42,362 bases of DNA from Deltaproteobacteria bacterium (GCA_016930835.1 JAFGGA010000139.1:1-42362), one strand, 5' to 3'; counted from the stretch's first letter, positions 6,515 to 17,270 are shown. Notes: generated by a model not told the origin, from the letters alone. A program made the numbers and translations.

Positions 6515-9097
6515 TTAAGCAAAGATCACCTGCCCATCTTTAACATCCACGGACACATGACTTCCTTCGCTAATACTGCCTTCAAGGATCTTCATGGCCA
6601 ATGGGTCCTGGATCAGATGCTGAATGGTCCTTTTCAACGGCCTGGCCCCGTATACAGGGTCAAACCCCGTATTGGCCAAATAATCCTTGGCCCGGTCCGT
6701 AAGTTCCAATGTGATCTTATTGTCCGCCAATCGTTTTCGCAAATACCCCATCTGGATATCCACGATCTTTTTGATCTCTTCAGTACCTAGGGAATTAAAG
6801 ATAACCGTTTCATCGATCCGGTTGAGGAATTCAGGCCGAAAGGTATTTCGCATGGCCTCCATGACCCGTTTTTCAAGTTCTTTGCTGTCTTTCCCGCCCA
6901 GTTCGGTGATCCACTGGCTCCCCACATTGGAGGTCATGATCAAGACCGTGTTCTTGAAATCCACGGTTCGCCCTTTCCCATCCGTCATCCGCCCATCGTC
7001 CAGAATCTGGAGCAGGGCGTTAAATACATCCGGATGGGCCTTTTCGATCTCATCAAAGAGGACCACCGAGTATGGATGACGCCTTACCGCCTCTGTCAAA
7101 TATCCACCCTCATCATATCCCACATACCCCGGCGGTGCGCCGATGAGTCTCGCCACTGAGTGTTTCTCCATATACTCGGACATGTCCACCCGGATCATGT
7201 ACTGTTCGTCGTCGAATAAAAACTGGGCCAATGCCCTGGCAAGTTCCGTTTTCCCCACTCCGGTGGGCCCCAAAAAAATAAATGAACCAATGGGGCGATT
7301 CGGGTCCTGAAGTCCGGATCTGGCCCGTCGTACGGCATTGGCCACGGCGATGATCCCTTTTTCCTGTCCGACCACGCGCTGTCCAAGGCGATCCTCCATC
7401 TTGAGCAATTTCTCTTTTTCACCTTCCATAAGCCTAGAAACAGGGATATGGGTCCATTTGGCGATTACCTCGGCAATATCCTCGCTGTCCACTTCCTCCT
7501 TGAGCATCTTCTTTCCGGACTGGAGTTCAGCAAACCTTCGGTTTTCTTCTTCAAGGCCCCTTTCCAGTTCAATGAGCTTGCCGTACTTGAGTTCCGCCGC
7601 CTTTGAAAGATCACCATCCCGCTCCGCTACCTGTGCCGCCGACCGGGTGGCCTCCAGTTTTTCTTTGATGCTCCTGATCTTGGAGATGGCATCCTTCTCC
7701 ATCTTCCAATGTTTGATCATCTCGTCAGTGCTGGATTTGAGTTCCTTGAGTTCTTTTTCAATCTTTTCCAGCCGGTCCTTGGATGCCCTATCCTTCTCTT
7801 TTTTCAAGGCCTCTTTCTCAATCTCAAGCTGGGTGATCTTCCTCTGCACATCATCGATTTCAGCGGGCATGCTGTCGATCTCGATCCGCAGCCTGGATGT
7901 GGCCTCATCAATCAGGTCAATGGCCTTGTCCGGCAGAAAGCGATCCGTAATATAACGATGAGACAAGGTGGCCGCCGCCACCAGAGCGGAATCCTGGATC
8001 CTTACACCGTGATGGACCTCGTACTTCTCCTTGAGCCCGCGCAGGATGGAGATGGTGTCCTCCACGGTGGGCTCTTCCACCATCACCGGTTGAAACCGCC
8101 TCTCCAGGGCTGCATCTTTTTCAATGTGTTTCCGATACTCCTTGATGGTGGTGGCGCCTACGGCCCGGAGTTCACCTCGGGCAAGAGCCGGTTTTAACAT
8201 GTTGGAGGCGTCCACGGCCCCTTCAGCCGCACCGGCACCCACCAAGGTGTGCATCTCATCAATAAAAAGGATGATCTCGCCATGGGCGTCCGTTACTTCC
8301 TTAAGCACCGCCTTGAGCCGGTCTTCAAATTCACCGCGGTATTTGGCCCCCGCAATCAAAGCGCCCATATCGAGGGCCACAACACGCTTATCCTTCAAGG
8401 TCTCCGGCACATCACCCTGTACGATACGCTGGGCCAAACCTTCCACAATGGCGGTCTTACCCACACCCGGTTCACCGATGAGAACGGGATTATTCTTCGT
8501 TCGTCTTGAAAGGACCTGGATGATCCGCCGGATCTCATCATCCCGCCCGATCACCGGATCCAGATTTCCCTTGGAAGCGATCTCGGTGAGATCCCGTCCA
8601 AAACGCTCCAGGGCCTGGTACTTATCTTCCGGATTTTGATCGGTTATCCGCTGACCACCCCGGATATCCACCAACACCTTGAAAATGGCTTCCCGTGTAA
8701 TACCAGATTCATTCAGTATCCGTCCCGCTTCACTCCCCTTCTCATCCGAGATAGCCAAAAGGATATGCTCCAGACTCACGTATTCATCTTTCATCTGCTC
8801 GGCCTCCTGAAAGGCCGATTCCAGGACAGCCTTGGTCCGTGGCGAAATGTAGGCCTGACCATATCCCGTTCCGGAAACCCTGGGTATTTTTTCAATGGCC
8901 TCGTGGGCCTCCTTTTTCAGATACTCCGCGTTGGCCCCTATCTTTCCCAATAATGGAGGGATGGCCCCCTCTTTTTGTTCTAAAATGGCCGTCAATAAAT
9001 GCTCAGGCTCGATCTGCTGGTGTCCGAATCGTTCAGCGGTCTGTTGGGAAGCCTGTATCATTTCCTGGCCTTTCAATGTCAGTTTATCGAGACGCAT
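6515..9097 (-). CDS. clpB: ATP-dependent disaggregase ClpB
   Basis: A Hsp100 chaperone of 860 residues that works with DnaK to pull proteins out of aggregates. It has a Clp N-domain (about 1-145), a first AAA+ module with Walker A GEPGVGKT at 208-215 and [12 protein letters not shown], and a charged coiled-coil middle domain (about 400-530) that separates ClpB from ClpA/ClpC. The second AAA+ module has [10 protein letters not shown] near residue 605, then [13 protein letters not shown] and [14 protein letters not shown]. The C-terminal D2-small domain (VYGARPLKR) is complete. It is a single gene with its own terminator and candidate promoter, and it reads away from the neighbouring plus-strand genes. 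The partner genes grpE and dnaK lie about 10 kb away on the other strand. Confidence 0.97.
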   Translation of the reverse strand: MRLDKLTLKGQEMIQASQQTAERFGHQQIEPEHLLTAILEQKEGAIPPLLGKIGANAEYLKKEAHEAIEKIPRVSGTGYGQAYISPRTKAVLESAFQEAEQMKDEYVSLEHILLAISDEKGSEAGRILNESGITREAIFKVLVDIRGGQRITDQNPEDKYQALERFGRDLTEIASKGNLDPVIGRDDEIRRIIQVLSRRTKNNPVLIGEPGVGKTAIVEGLAQRIVQGDVPETLKDKRVVALDMGALIAGAKYRGEFEDRLKAVLKEVTDAHGEIILFIDEMHTLVGAGAAEGAVDASNMLKPALARGELRAVGATTIKEYRKHIEKDAALERRFQPVMVEEPTVEDTISILRGLKEKYEVHHGVRIQDSALVAAATLSHRYITDRFLPDKAIDLIDEATSRLRIEIDSMPAEIDDVQRKITQLEIEKEALKKEKDRASKDRLEKIEKELKELKSSTDEMIKHWKMEKDAISKIRSIKEKLEATRSAAQVAERDGDLSKAAELKYGKLIELERGLEEENRRFAELQSGKKMLKEEVDSEDIAEVIAKWTHIPVSRLMEGEKEKLLKMEDRLGQRVVGQEKGIIAVANAVRRARSGLQDPNRPIGSFIFLGPTGVGKTELARALAQFLFDDEQYMIRVDMSEYMEKHSVARLIGAPPGYVGYDEGGYLTEAVRRHPYSVVLFDEIEKAHPDVFNALLQILDDGRMTDGKGRTVDFKNTVLIMTSNVGSQWITELGGKDSKELEKRVMEAMRNTFRPEFLNRIDETVIFNSLGTEEIKKIVDIQMGYLRKRLADNKITLELTDRAKDYLANTGFDPVYGARPLKRTIQHLIQDPLAMKILEGSISEGSHVSVDVKDGQVIFA

Positions 9098-9188
9098 ATG
9101 TCGCGTTCCTCCTATCGATAATCAATTAGAAATATATCAAATTAATTAATATTGAGATTTTTTTAATTGGATCAATCTAATCGTTAAA

Positions 9189-9217
9189 AAAATAAGTTCG
9201 CTTCCGCCTTATGTCAA
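9189..9217 (-). promoter_or_regulatory. Candidate clpB promoter
   Basis: On the minus strand TTGACA (9217-9212), a 17-base spacer and TATTTT (9194-9189) lie about 90 bases upstream of the clpB start. It looks like a housekeeping-sigma promoter. I found no CIRCE operator, and no sigma-32 -10 box at the right distance. Confidence 0.5.
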
Positions 9218-9335
9218 GGTGTCGAGGGTCTTTTTTATCGGAACAGTTTTTTCGGTAAGAAATTTGCAATCATCAATTCTGCAAGCTATTTGCTTGGTCT
9301 CATTTCGGAACATCTTCGTCCTATAAGGAGATCCT

Positions 9336-10859
9336 ATGACCACTAAGGGAATAAGGGGCTTTTTCTTGTCGTTTTTATTTTCTTTTTCAATTCTCTATCC
9401 AAGTCTGAACGGATACTGTCAAAATCCGAACACCCTTCAAAAGGGTATCTTCCTTTATCAGGATGAAAGCTATGAAGAGGCGGTGGAGATGCTTTTCAAG
9501 GCCAGGCAGGAAGATCCTGGCGCTTCAATACCCGCCTTCTTTTTAGGCCTGGCCTATAAGCAGATCATGGATTATGAAAATGCGGCCAAGCAGTTTCAGG
9601 AGGCCGTGACCCTTACCCCCAAGATCAAAGAGGCCTTGCTGGAGTTGATCGATGTGTCTTTGCAACTCAACAACCTGGAAGAGACGAAAAAATGGATCCA
9701 TATGGCGGAAGAACAGGGTGTTTTACCCGCCAGGACAGCCTTTTTGAAAGGCCAATGGCTCTTAAGGGAAGGAGAAAATATGGATGCGGTGGAATCCTTT
9801 GAGGTCGCTAAATTGATCGACCCATCCATATCCCAGGCCGCGGATGTTCAAATCGCCCTTGCCTATTTAAAGGAACGAAAACTTGAGCAGGCCCGGGAAC
9901 GTTTTCAATCGGCAATGGTGTATGATCCTCAATCCGATCTGGCCGGTTTTGCGAGACAATATCTGGATATGGTGTCCAAAAGGATGTTTATGGAAAGGTC
10001 ACTGCGTTTCACCCTTGGATTCACGGGCCAATATGATACCAATATGTTAGGCAAGTGGACGGATGAGTCCTACACATGGACCGGAGGGGAAGAAAAAAGC
10101 GGGGTCGGAAACAGCTCGTTTCGGGTGAGTTACGTCCCTGTTTTTAATAGCCCCTGGCTGTTCAATGCCCAGTATGCACTCTTATCAAGCCTTCATCAAA
10201 AAAATACCCATACCCACGATACCATTGCCAACAGCCTGACCTTCACACCGGGTTATCATTTCAGCGTGTTTTCCCTCAACCTGGCCGTAAGCGGATCCTA
10301 TGTCTACCTCCGTCAGCCGGATTATGAAAAGTATATGGGTTCGGCAGGCTATGGTCCGCTCTTTCGGGCTGCCTTTGCCCAAAATCACATGCTGGAATTA
10401 TTTGTCGGTAACACATGGAATGAATATTTCAAAGACCCCTTGACGACTGAAGAAGACAGGGACTCAAAGGATCTCAATACATATGTTAGTTGGATATGGA
10501 TCTTCACTAGGGATGCCTTCTTTAACCTTCGTTATGATTACGTGGAACAGGACACGAATGGGATATATTGGGATAATGAAGGACACAAATTATCCCTGAA
10601 TATGATCATTCCCCTGATGGACCGGATGAAGTTCCAGGTAAACGGACAGTCTTTTCATCAGGAATATCTCAATCACCATCCGGTTTTCGATATAATCAGA
10701 GAAGATGATACACATACCTTCTCGGGTGGATTAACCTTTGATATGCATGAAAACGTAACGATCATCGCCCAATATTCACGAACAAGAGCCGACTCCAATA
10801 TCTGGGCCTATGACTATGAAAAGGATGTATATTCATTGGGTATGGAATATCGTTTCTAA
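9336..10859 (+). CDS. Outer-membrane beta-barrel protein with N-terminal TPR repeats
   Basis: An exported protein of 507 residues with a signal peptide at about 1-28. Residues about 30-210 form TPR-type helical repeats (for example YEEAVEMLFKARQEDPGASIPAFF and YENAAKQFQEAVTLTP). From about 225 to the end the chain alternates aromatic and polar residues in strands typical of a beta-barrel and finishes in YRF, the aromatic C-terminal signature of outer-membrane proteins. The layout resembles TPR-barrel proteins such as surface lipoprotein assembly modifiers, but I cannot assign a cargo. AAGGAG lies just upstream of the ATG. A large FecR-domain protein follows 222 bases downstream, so the two probably act together at the envelope. 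Confidence 0.78.
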   Translation: MTTKGIRGFFLSFLFSFSILYPSLNGYCQNPNTLQKGIFLYQDESYEEAVEMLFKARQEDPGASIPAFFLGLAYKQIMDYENAAKQFQEAVTLTPKIKEALLELIDVSLQLNNLEETKKWIHMAEEQGVLPARTAFLKGQWLLREGENMDAVESFEVAKLIDPSISQAADVQIALAYLKERKLEQARERFQSAMVYDPQSDLAGFARQYLDMVSKRMFMERSLRFTLGFTGQYDTNMLGKWTDESYTWTGGEEKSGVGNSSFRVSYVPVFNSPWLFNAQYALLSSLHQKNTHTHDTIANSLTFTPGYHFSVFSLNLAVSGSYVYLRQPDYEKYMGSAGYGPLFRAAFAQNHMLELFVGNTWNEYFKDPLTTEEDRDSKDLNTYVSWIWIFTRDAFFNLRYDYVEQDTNGIYWDNEGHKLSLNMIIPLMDRMKFQVNGQSFHQEYLNHHPVFDIIREDDTHTFSGGLTFDMHENVTIIAQYSRTRADSNIWAYDYEKDVYSLGMEYRF

Positions 10860-10865
10860 TCAGGC

Positions 10866-10896
10866 TCCATCCGGAAACAAATATTTCCCGGATGGA
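10866..10896 (+). terminator. Hairpin after the TPR-barrel gene (possible weak terminator)
   Basis: The 9-bp stem TCCATCCGG/CCGGATGGA (10866-10874 with 10888-10896) begins 7 bases after the stop codon. There is no T-run behind it, so it could be an attenuator or an mRNA-stabilising hairpin between this gene and the FecR-domain gene. Confidence 0.4.
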
Positions 10897-11081
10897 ACAT
10901 TCCGCAATCAGCTAATCGTCGACTATTCGGTTTTGATGGTTTTGGTCCCACAAGGCGGGACTGAAAGCTGATGGCTGACCGCTTTTTTCCTTTCAAGCTT
11001 CTCTCCATTTTTGCCGATTTCCAGAAAAGAAGTTGTTTTATCCTGCCCATTCATATGGACCATCATCATGGAGGCATGATC

Positions 11082-14000
11082 ATGAAATATCTTGTCATTC
11101 TTTTTTTTGGACTTGCTTTGACCGCACATTCCTCGTTGGCCGCCGAAGGGGCAACCGTCGGTAAGATCACCCAGTTGGAAGGGCGTGTGGATATAACCAG
11201 GGATGGAGAGGCCGCCTTTTCAGCGGAGATCAATACCCCCATATTCATGGGGGATATAATACGAACCAAAAGCCGATCAAAGGCCGAGATCCTATTCGAG
11301 GACGGGAGTATTCTACGGCTGGCATCGAGTACACGCATAAAGATTACCGAATATGTTATCAAACAGGACCAGTTAAGCAGCGTTATCAACCTGTATCGCG
11401 GAAAAATTCAGAGCAAGGTTACGAAGACCCTTGGAAGATTATTCGGCTTGAAAAAGAGAAATCGATTCGAGGTGCATACGCCCACGGCCATAGTGGGTGT
11501 TCGAGGGACGGATTTCTTTACATTTCATCAAAGGGGCATCACCGGATCGATATTTAAAGAAGGGATCGGGTATTGTTATAGCCTCCATCGGCCCGATGAT
11601 ATCAGAGAAATCAGCGCGGGACAGACCATGCTCGTGACCGGACCGGATCAACCCCCTGTTTTAAGACCGGCAACGGATCAAGAAATAGAGCAGCATGAAG
11701 GGGATACCGCGCCCCCTGAAAAAGAAGAGGATAAAAGCGATACAGATGATGATTCGGATACTGTGGAGAATGAAAGTGAAGGGAATCAGGACAATGATGA
11801 GGGTGTCACTGAAAATGAAAATGGAGAAGAGGCTTCCGAGTCTTCTCCGGCTGAGGCTGTGGAAGAAGAGCCCAATGACATGGGACCTGGAGATGAGGGG
11901 CCAAAAGACACCGCCCAGGGGGAAGAAGGTCCGGACGAACAGACACCGGCAGAGGATCTCCCCGGTGAACCGGATACCCAGCCGGCTGAAACCGATCCCC
12001 CGGGTCCGGAGCCGAATGAACCCGACGCAATCATGACCGAGGAAACTGAAGCGGAGACCTTTATTGACGGTCAAAATGCGCCGGAGCCTTTGCATCTCGA
12101 CCCCGCAGGTGAAGATCCACTCATGGCAGCGCCCCAACCGGATGATCAGAATGCCTTTGATACTGAAATAGGTGAACCTGGAGTCATGGAGCCAGTTCTC
12201 TCTGATTCGTTTTCCACAGAACCTTATCCGATGGATCCCCATATCATGGAGTCCTTTCTTATGGAGCCTTTTCCTGCGGAAATGGACACCATGGAACCCC
12301 TGCTTGCGGACCCATATCCCATGGATGCGATAACCACTGATACGGCCATCCTCTATATCCCTCCGGAAATCCCCGATGAGACACCACCGCCCATGGAAGT
12401 CCTCTTTGATGGCATCGTCTTTCGCCTGATCTCTGGAACGGCCTCCCAAGGTACCTATTTTAACCCCAATGAGACCTCGTGGCCTTATGACAGTACATCA
12501 GATCATATGGGGCCATTTGACGGGGAGCGTTATGAGTATTTCTATATTTCAGATACAAACGGGAACTATCTTTATGGTCGTGATGAATCATGGGGTAACG
12601 GCGCAGGTGATGAGATCGAGCATGAATATCTGCAAGACGGAAGGATCATCACATTTTGCGAAAATGAAGAGGACTATTTTTCGGAGATACTGGTGACCGG
12701 AACATGGGAAGGGGATCTATCCTTTTTGGACGAATCCCCATCCTCGGATCACCGGCTCCTGTTTGCGGAAAGCGCGCCCTTTGACGTCCTGGGCCCTAAC
12801 GGATGGCTTAGAGGCGGTTTCAGCAGTGATCTGAACGGTCTCTGGACCAATACCGTCACACCTTTTCTAATGAAAGGGGAGTACAACACCGGTACCTCCC
12901 CATCGATCTTCGGGATGCAGATCCGGCAGGCGACCGATGATGGGGCATATGCCGGATTCATCGGCGGATTCATTGGCGAAATGACAGGTGATGATATCGA
13001 AGGCCTGACTTACTCTATTTACATAGATTCCAATAATGAGGCGGGTATCCTGAACGGTCACCTTGCCGGCTCAAAAATCTCCACGGACGGAACATGGGAA
13101 GCGGCGGGTGAGTTCACAAGGACTACCATCACATCGGATCTGAGCGGTATCGATGCCTCGTTACTTGAGGACAATCTGGATCTGGGGATGATGGGGTCTG
13201 ACAGGGTATTTGGCACCTTTACAGGTGATGGATGGATTAAGAGCAAAGGGGGTCATGGCACCACGATCAGTATTCATGGTCAAGACTGGGGCGTATTCAA
13301 CCTGTTTCAAGGCGGCGGCAATATATTTGAAAACCCGACAGGAAGTACTTCATGGACGGCGGGTTTTGTAGGTTGGGGGAAATTTGGAAGTTTCCAGGAT
13401 GACGCCAGCGCGTGGAAGAGTGATTTCGGCATATGGCAGTCGGGTTTTGGCAATGGCCAATGGAGCAATGGCAGGCTCTCCGGAACCTTCGGCACCGGTA
13501 GCCGATTCCTTACACTGACCAAGATCGGAAATCTGGATGGTGAGATTTTAGGCACCTACGATGGTAACGGCTCTTCCGGAACATGGCAGGCCGTATCCAT
13601 GGGATCTTGGAGCAAGACACAGGACCTTTCGTTCAGCACGTATTTGGGTAGTGAGAATCACCTGCTGAAAGCCGTTACAAGCGGCAACTATTATTATTCA
13701 GATGGTTCCGACTATTCATACCGCTACGACATGGACGGCAGGGATGGTAACTCCTATTACCATAACACCGCCGATGATACTGAAACCCGAAAAGAATATA
13801 ACCGCCGGGGATTAGACGATAACCTCTATGCCTCTGTGTGGGTGCACGATGATACCACCCATACCCTGCAGTCTTATTCGTCTTCAGGGCCTTTAACGGA
13901 TTTTGATATGACATCATTAGGGGTTGCCCCGAACCCCGATTATTCCGATCATTATGAATGGGATGACTATCGCATGCGGGAGGACAGTTGTTTTGAGGGG

Positions 14001-15296
14001 ATCTTGGGCGGGCTAAGTGACCCCTGGACGGCCACGGCAGCAAGCCCGTCCGAAATCGTCCTTTTGGGAGAGAGGGAACTCTCCAACAACGGCGCCGTCA
14101 ATCAACCCACGATCTTTAGTGATTCCATGCAGAGTTATAACCCCTATAACGATACATTTACGACACCGGACGGGGGGAGTTTCCAGGGATACTTCGGAGG
14201 GCGTTTTCAGGGTGATGTGAAGGGGAGAATCTATAACCTATATATCGCCCCGGATGGCACCGGAGGGATCCTCAAGGGCGGTTTCTCAGGAATACCCAAT
14301 GCCGGTGGTGGTGCGTGGTCGGCCGAAGGAGGCATATATCCCATACAAATGGATGCCGGGATCGCTGTCAGCCCTCAAGATCTTTGCGGGAATGTAATAG
14401 AGTCGGAATTCTATTTAAACGGGTATTATGATAATGGGTTTCAGGCCCCCGGCTCCGGCTCCTTTTATGATCCTTCCGGCGCAATTACAGGAGATATCCT
14501 CTTATATAACGGGGACGCCCGTCTGGCCTCCATCCAAAATCAATCCTGGGGTGTCTGGCAAAATTGTATCGGCGGTATCTATAGCGGTACACCCGAAGGG
14601 ACATGGTCTCTTGATTTCAAGGCGGACAAATATACGGACGGCTCCCTGGAAGCCCAATTGCTAGCAAGTTATGATATCACCGGCCTATGGAACTCGGTCA
14701 ATAATAGAATAGACGGCACCGTCTTGGGCGGCTGGGCCGACCTGGATGAACTATCCCCCATGACCGGCGTTTCAGCGGGTGAGATTGTCGGCACCTTCAA
14801 TCCCACGGATTCCACATGGCAAGCGGCGCTTGTGGGGGCCTGGATTGAAACGGATCAATTTCTAACCCTTGCCGCCACCTCTGCGGGCCGTGCGCGGCTG
14901 GAAGCCCTTCATATTCCGGCCATCGAGATCGGCAGGGCCAATCTTTACGGGAGCAGCTCCTCCATGTCCGTGATGATGAATGATGTCGTATTCTTTTCCA
15001 ATGCATCGGGCGGAGATCCGAAAATATGGGCCACCAATGATGTAGATGGATATTATTCCGCCACCCCATATATCGATGAGGCCGTTACCCTGACGGGCAA
15101 CGGCCTGTCCGTTGACTTCCAGATCAAGAAATGGGACAGCGGGCATTGGGGGGCTGCGGTGAATGGTGGCGGAGCCTATAGTGGTACAGGCACCATGGAT
15201 GGGGAGACCATTGGGATGGATGGGGCGGCAGCGGGAACCTACGATGGCGCGGGGACCTTTTCAGGCACAGCGGCGGGCGTAGCGAAAAAACAATAA
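11082..15296 (+). CDS. Very large exported FecR-domain protein
   Basis: A secreted or surface protein of 1404 residues. A signal peptide (about 1-21, ending SSLAA) is followed by a FecR domain (about 25-148) with the family signature TPTAIVGVRGTDFF at 133-146. Residues about 200-440 are an acidic, proline-rich low-complexity linker. The remaining 960 residues are rich in Gly, Ser, Thr, Trp and Tyr and contain repeated phrases such as GTWQA, GTFTGDG, FLTL and AGTYDGAGT, which suggest many short beta-strands. The start at 11082 is chosen because GGAGG lies 7 bases upstream and a signal peptide follows directly; ATG at 11076 and a longer upstream frame are less likely. FecR domains are usually periplasmic and often occur in large surface proteins. 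The preceding TPR-barrel protein could be an export or anchoring partner; this is inference. Confidence 0.82.
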   Translation: MKYLVILFFGLALTAHSSLAAEGATVGKITQLEGRVDITRDGEAAFSAEINTPIFMGDIIRTKSRSKAEILFEDGSILRLASSTRIKITEYVIKQDQLSSVINLYRGKIQSKVTKTLGRLFGLKKRNRFEVHTPTAIVGVRGTDFFTFHQRGITGSIFKEGIGYCYSLHRPDDIREISAGQTMLVTGPDQPPVLRPATDQEIEQHEGDTAPPEKEEDKSDTDDDSDTVENESEGNQDNDEGVTENENGEEASESSPAEAVEEEPNDMGPGDEGPKDTAQGEEGPDEQTPAEDLPGEPDTQPAETDPPGPEPNEPDAIMTEETEAETFIDGQNAPEPLHLDPAGEDPLMAAPQPDDQNAFDTEIGEPGVMEPVLSDSFSTEPYPMDPHIMESFLMEPFPAEMDTMEPLLADPYPMDAITTDTAILYIPPEIPDETPPPMEVLFDGIVFRLISGTASQGTYFNPNETSWPYDSTSDHMGPFDGERYEYFYISDTNGNYLYGRDESWGNGAGDEIEHEYLQDGRIITFCENEEDYFSEILVTGTWEGDLSFLDESPSSDHRLLFAESAPFDVLGPNGWLRGGFSSDLNGLWTNTVTPFLMKGEYNTGTSPSIFGMQIRQATDDGAYAGFIGGFIGEMTGDDIEGLTYSIYIDSNNEAGILNGHLAGSKISTDGTWEAAGEFTRTTITSDLSGIDASLLEDNLDLGMMGSDRVFGTFTGDGWIKSKGGHGTTISIHGQDWGVFNLFQGGGNIFENPTGSTSWTAGFVGWGKFGSFQDDASAWKSDFGIWQSGFGNGQWSNGRLSGTFGTGSRFLTLTKIGNLDGEILGTYDGNGSSGTWQAVSMGSWSKTQDLSFSTYLGSENHLLKAVTSGNYYYSDGSDYSYRYDMDGRDGNSYYHNTADDTETRKEYNRRGLDDNLYASVWVHDDTTHTLQSYSSSGPLTDFDMTSLGVAPNPDYSDHYEWDDYRMREDSCFEGILGGLSDPWTATAASPSEIVLLGERELSNNGAVNQPTIFSDSMQSYNPYNDTFTTPDGGSFQGYFGGRFQGDVKGRIYNLYIAPDGTGGILKGGFSGIPNAGGGAWSAEGGIYPIQMDAGIAVSPQDLCGNVIESEFYLNGYYDNGFQAPGSGSFYDPSGAITGDILLYNGDARLASIQNQSWGVWQNCIGGIYSGTPEGTWSLDFKADKYTDGSLEAQLLASYDITGLWNSVNNRIDGTVLGGWADLDELSPMTGVSAGEIVGTFNPTDSTWQAALVGAWIETDQFLTLAATSAGRARLEALHIPAIEIGRANLYGSSSSMSVMMNDVVFFSNASGGDPKIWATNDVDGYYSATPYIDEAVTLTGNGLSVDFQIKKWDSGHWGAAVNGGGAYSGTGTMDGETIGMDGAAAGTYDGAGTFSGTAAGVAKKQ

Positions 15297-15531
15297 ATAC
15301 GGGCGCGAAATGTGCGTTTCTAGGAAGGATCGTATGGTGTCAAGATCGAGTAATTCCAGCTGATATGGGCCTTCCACTGGATGCATGTTAGAATAGCATG
15401 GCATGCCTCTCCAAGAATGATATCCAGGGACGCGGGGATTTCTTTTTCAAAATAAAGTATGTTTTTCAGGTTATTGAATTGTGACGAGCCACGGGATCAG
15501 AAATTTTAAGGATTTAAATCCAATCAATTGA
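15297..15531. other. Intergenic stretch after the FecR-domain gene
   Basis: Nothing gene-like is seen. It contains small palindromes (GGCATGCC near 15400 and GGATTTAAATCC near 15510) but no clear terminator. Confidence 0.4.
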
Positions 15532-15560
15532 TTGACTTTTTTCGCTTTATAAGTTATTGT
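15532..15560 (+). promoter_or_regulatory. Candidate promoter of the lytic transglycosylase gene
   Basis: TTGACT (15532-15537), a 17-base spacer and TATTGT (15555-15560) lie 54 bases upstream of the ATG in an AT-rich stretch. Confidence 0.5.
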
Positions 15561-15613
15561 TTATTTTACTATATTTTATCCTTTTACCTGAGATGTAAAC
15601 GGCGCTGAATATT

Positions 15614-17050
15614 ATGAAACCCAAAGGCAAAAGACATCACACCACTACCCTTCTATCCTTTCTTTTCATCGCATTGATCATAATGATTCTATTACCTTCC
15701 GCGGGCCTTGCCGATTACGGTCTCCTGAAAGAGATCATCATTCATTACAACAAGGAGGCCCTTGAGAAGAGTCTTCAAGATGATTCCTACAGAGGCGAAG
15801 AAGGCATCTTAAGGATGCGTCCTGAGATAGCTGAATCATTGGGGATGATCGTCCTGATGGACCCGGACTATCTGGAGGCCAAACAATTATTTGAAAAGGC
15901 GGAGGATTCGCTAAAAAAGGCCAAAGAGATTCTGGTCATTACGGAAAAAGATAAAACCACCGAGGAATACGCTCAGATAGTCGCGGATCTTGTTCTCCAG
16001 TATAAAAAGGATCTGGTAACGGCCCAAGAAAAACTCAAAACCTATCACTCACGACTCAATCTCAACCCTCAACTGGATGAAAGGTTGAATGATGAAATCA
16101 GCGAAAAGGTGATGACCCTGATTTTAGAGCAGAGTTTCCAGAAAATAGATTATGGTTTTAGAGACGCTCTGGCGTATTTTTTTAACATATGCCAGGGTGT
16201 CGAAAATGAAACGGAGCCGCTTACTACGGAAAATGTGCGTTTTGTAAACAGCGTATATAACGCCTTTACCGAGCAGGCATCCGAGCAGGTGTTAAAAACC
16301 TTCATCTTGGGTCAAGGGAACAATCATTCCAAACAGGATGAGAGTCATGAACACGACTGGAAACGAGCCCTATGTGAAGAGGCTTCTCCTTTTTTACAAA
16401 CTCTCGACGAGGCCTTTCAAAAATACGGCAGACAAATATATGAGATGGACCCATTGATTTTTGTGGCATTGATCCGCCAGGAATCCAATTTTAATCCGGA
16501 TGCCATCTCATATGTGGGCGCGGCCGGCCTGACCCAAATCATGCCGAAGACCGCCAAGAGCATGGGTATGCAAAAAGTCCATATGCCCGATTATCTGGAG
16601 GATGCGGAATCTCTTCTCAGAAGGGAGCAGAAAATCCGACAGGAGGCCATAAGGACCCTCTTGCGGATTAATGAAGAAAACAAGCTCCAAAACGCCAAAC
16701 AATCCATCATATTGATGAGAATGTCCCTGGTCCTGGGGAAAAAACGCAAGCGATTATATGATAAATATAGAAATGAATTATTGGCGCTTCGGGCCGACAG
16801 CCGACTTCAACCGAGCGAAGCCATCGAATACGGTCTTAAATATTTTGCCCGATTGATGAAAAACCAGGAAGGTGATATCAGCCTGGCCTTGGCCTCATAT
16901 AACGCCGGACCCAGTCGCATAAGTACCTATAACGGTATCCCTCCGTTTGAAGAAACGGTCACCTTCCGAAACAAGGTGCTCAGATACTACCGTGCTTATC
17001 TTGAAAGGACCAAAGATCCCATCAAAACCACCCAGAATAGATATCCATAA
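15614..17050 (+). CDS. Membrane-anchored or secreted lytic transglycosylase (SLT domain)
   Basis: A peptidoglycan-cleaving enzyme of 478 residues. A hydrophobic signal/anchor spans about 13-33. A helical, charged region follows (about 40-260), then a C-terminal SLT domain. Catalytic Glu290 is in ALIRQESNFNPDA, followed by GAAGLTQIMPKTA at 302-314 and SYNAGP at 428-433. Between the GLTQIMP motif and the YGLKYF helix there is an insertion of roughly 70 residues, mostly charged helix, which usual SLT domains lack. A promoter candidate precedes it and purC follows after 220 bases with its own promoter, so it is probably transcribed alone. Confidence 0.88.
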   Translation: MKPKGKRHHTTTLLSFLFIALIIMILLPSAGLADYGLLKEIIIHYNKEALEKSLQDDSYRGEEGILRMRPEIAESLGMIVLMDPDYLEAKQLFEKAEDSLKKAKEILVITEKDKTTEEYAQIVADLVLQYKKDLVTAQEKLKTYHSRLNLNPQLDERLNDEISEKVMTLILEQSFQKIDYGFRDALAYFFNICQGVENETEPLTTENVRFVNSVYNAFTEQASEQVLKTFILGQGNNHSKQDESHEHDWKRALCEEASPFLQTLDEAFQKYGRQIYEMDPLIFVALIRQESNFNPDAISYVGAAGLTQIMPKTAKSMGMQKVHMPDYLEDAESLLRREQKIRQEAIRTLLRINEENKLQNAKQSIILMRMSLVLGKKRKRLYDKYRNELLALRADSRLQPSEAIEYGLKYFARLMKNQEGDISLALASYNAGPSRISTYNGIPPFEETVTFRNKVLRYYRAYLERTKDPIKTTQNRYP

Positions 17051-17168
17051 ACCCTCATACATTGAACGTATCATTGTTCAGTGCGTCCGCTCCGTTTTGC
17101 CCGGTCAGAAAGGAAGGAAATCTAAAAAAGAATTTTCTTCTATCCCCGATCATCAACCATTCAAACCC

Positions 17169-17197
17169 TTGACAATATCGCAAGGATGGGAAATGAT
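17169..17197 (+). promoter_or_regulatory. Candidate purC promoter
   Basis: A perfect TTGACA (17169-17174), a 17-base spacer and AATGAT (17192-17197) lie about 74 bases before the purC ATG. Confidence 0.5.
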
Positions 17198-17270
17198 ACC
17201 TGGGAATAATACAGGTCCGTTGCGTTTGTTCGACAAATGAATACGCTGTTGAGATGAGAGGAGATAGGTT

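Noticed and set aside
7338-7955. Ser-rich open frame of 205 codons opposite clpB
   Set aside because: It is antisense to the coiled-coil part of ClpB; its Ser/Leu-rich product mirrors Glu/Lys/Arg codons.
9098-9335. CIRCE or sigma-32 control of clpB (and of grpE-dnaK at 19000-19115)
   Set aside because: No TTAGCACTC-N9-GAGTGCTAA repeat is present, and no CTTGAA/CCCCAT pair has acceptable spacing.
11661-12449. Open frame of 262 codons on the minus strand
   Set aside because: It is the complement of the acidic low-complexity linker of the FecR-domain protein. The Arg/Ile/Phe-rich product is a composition artefact.
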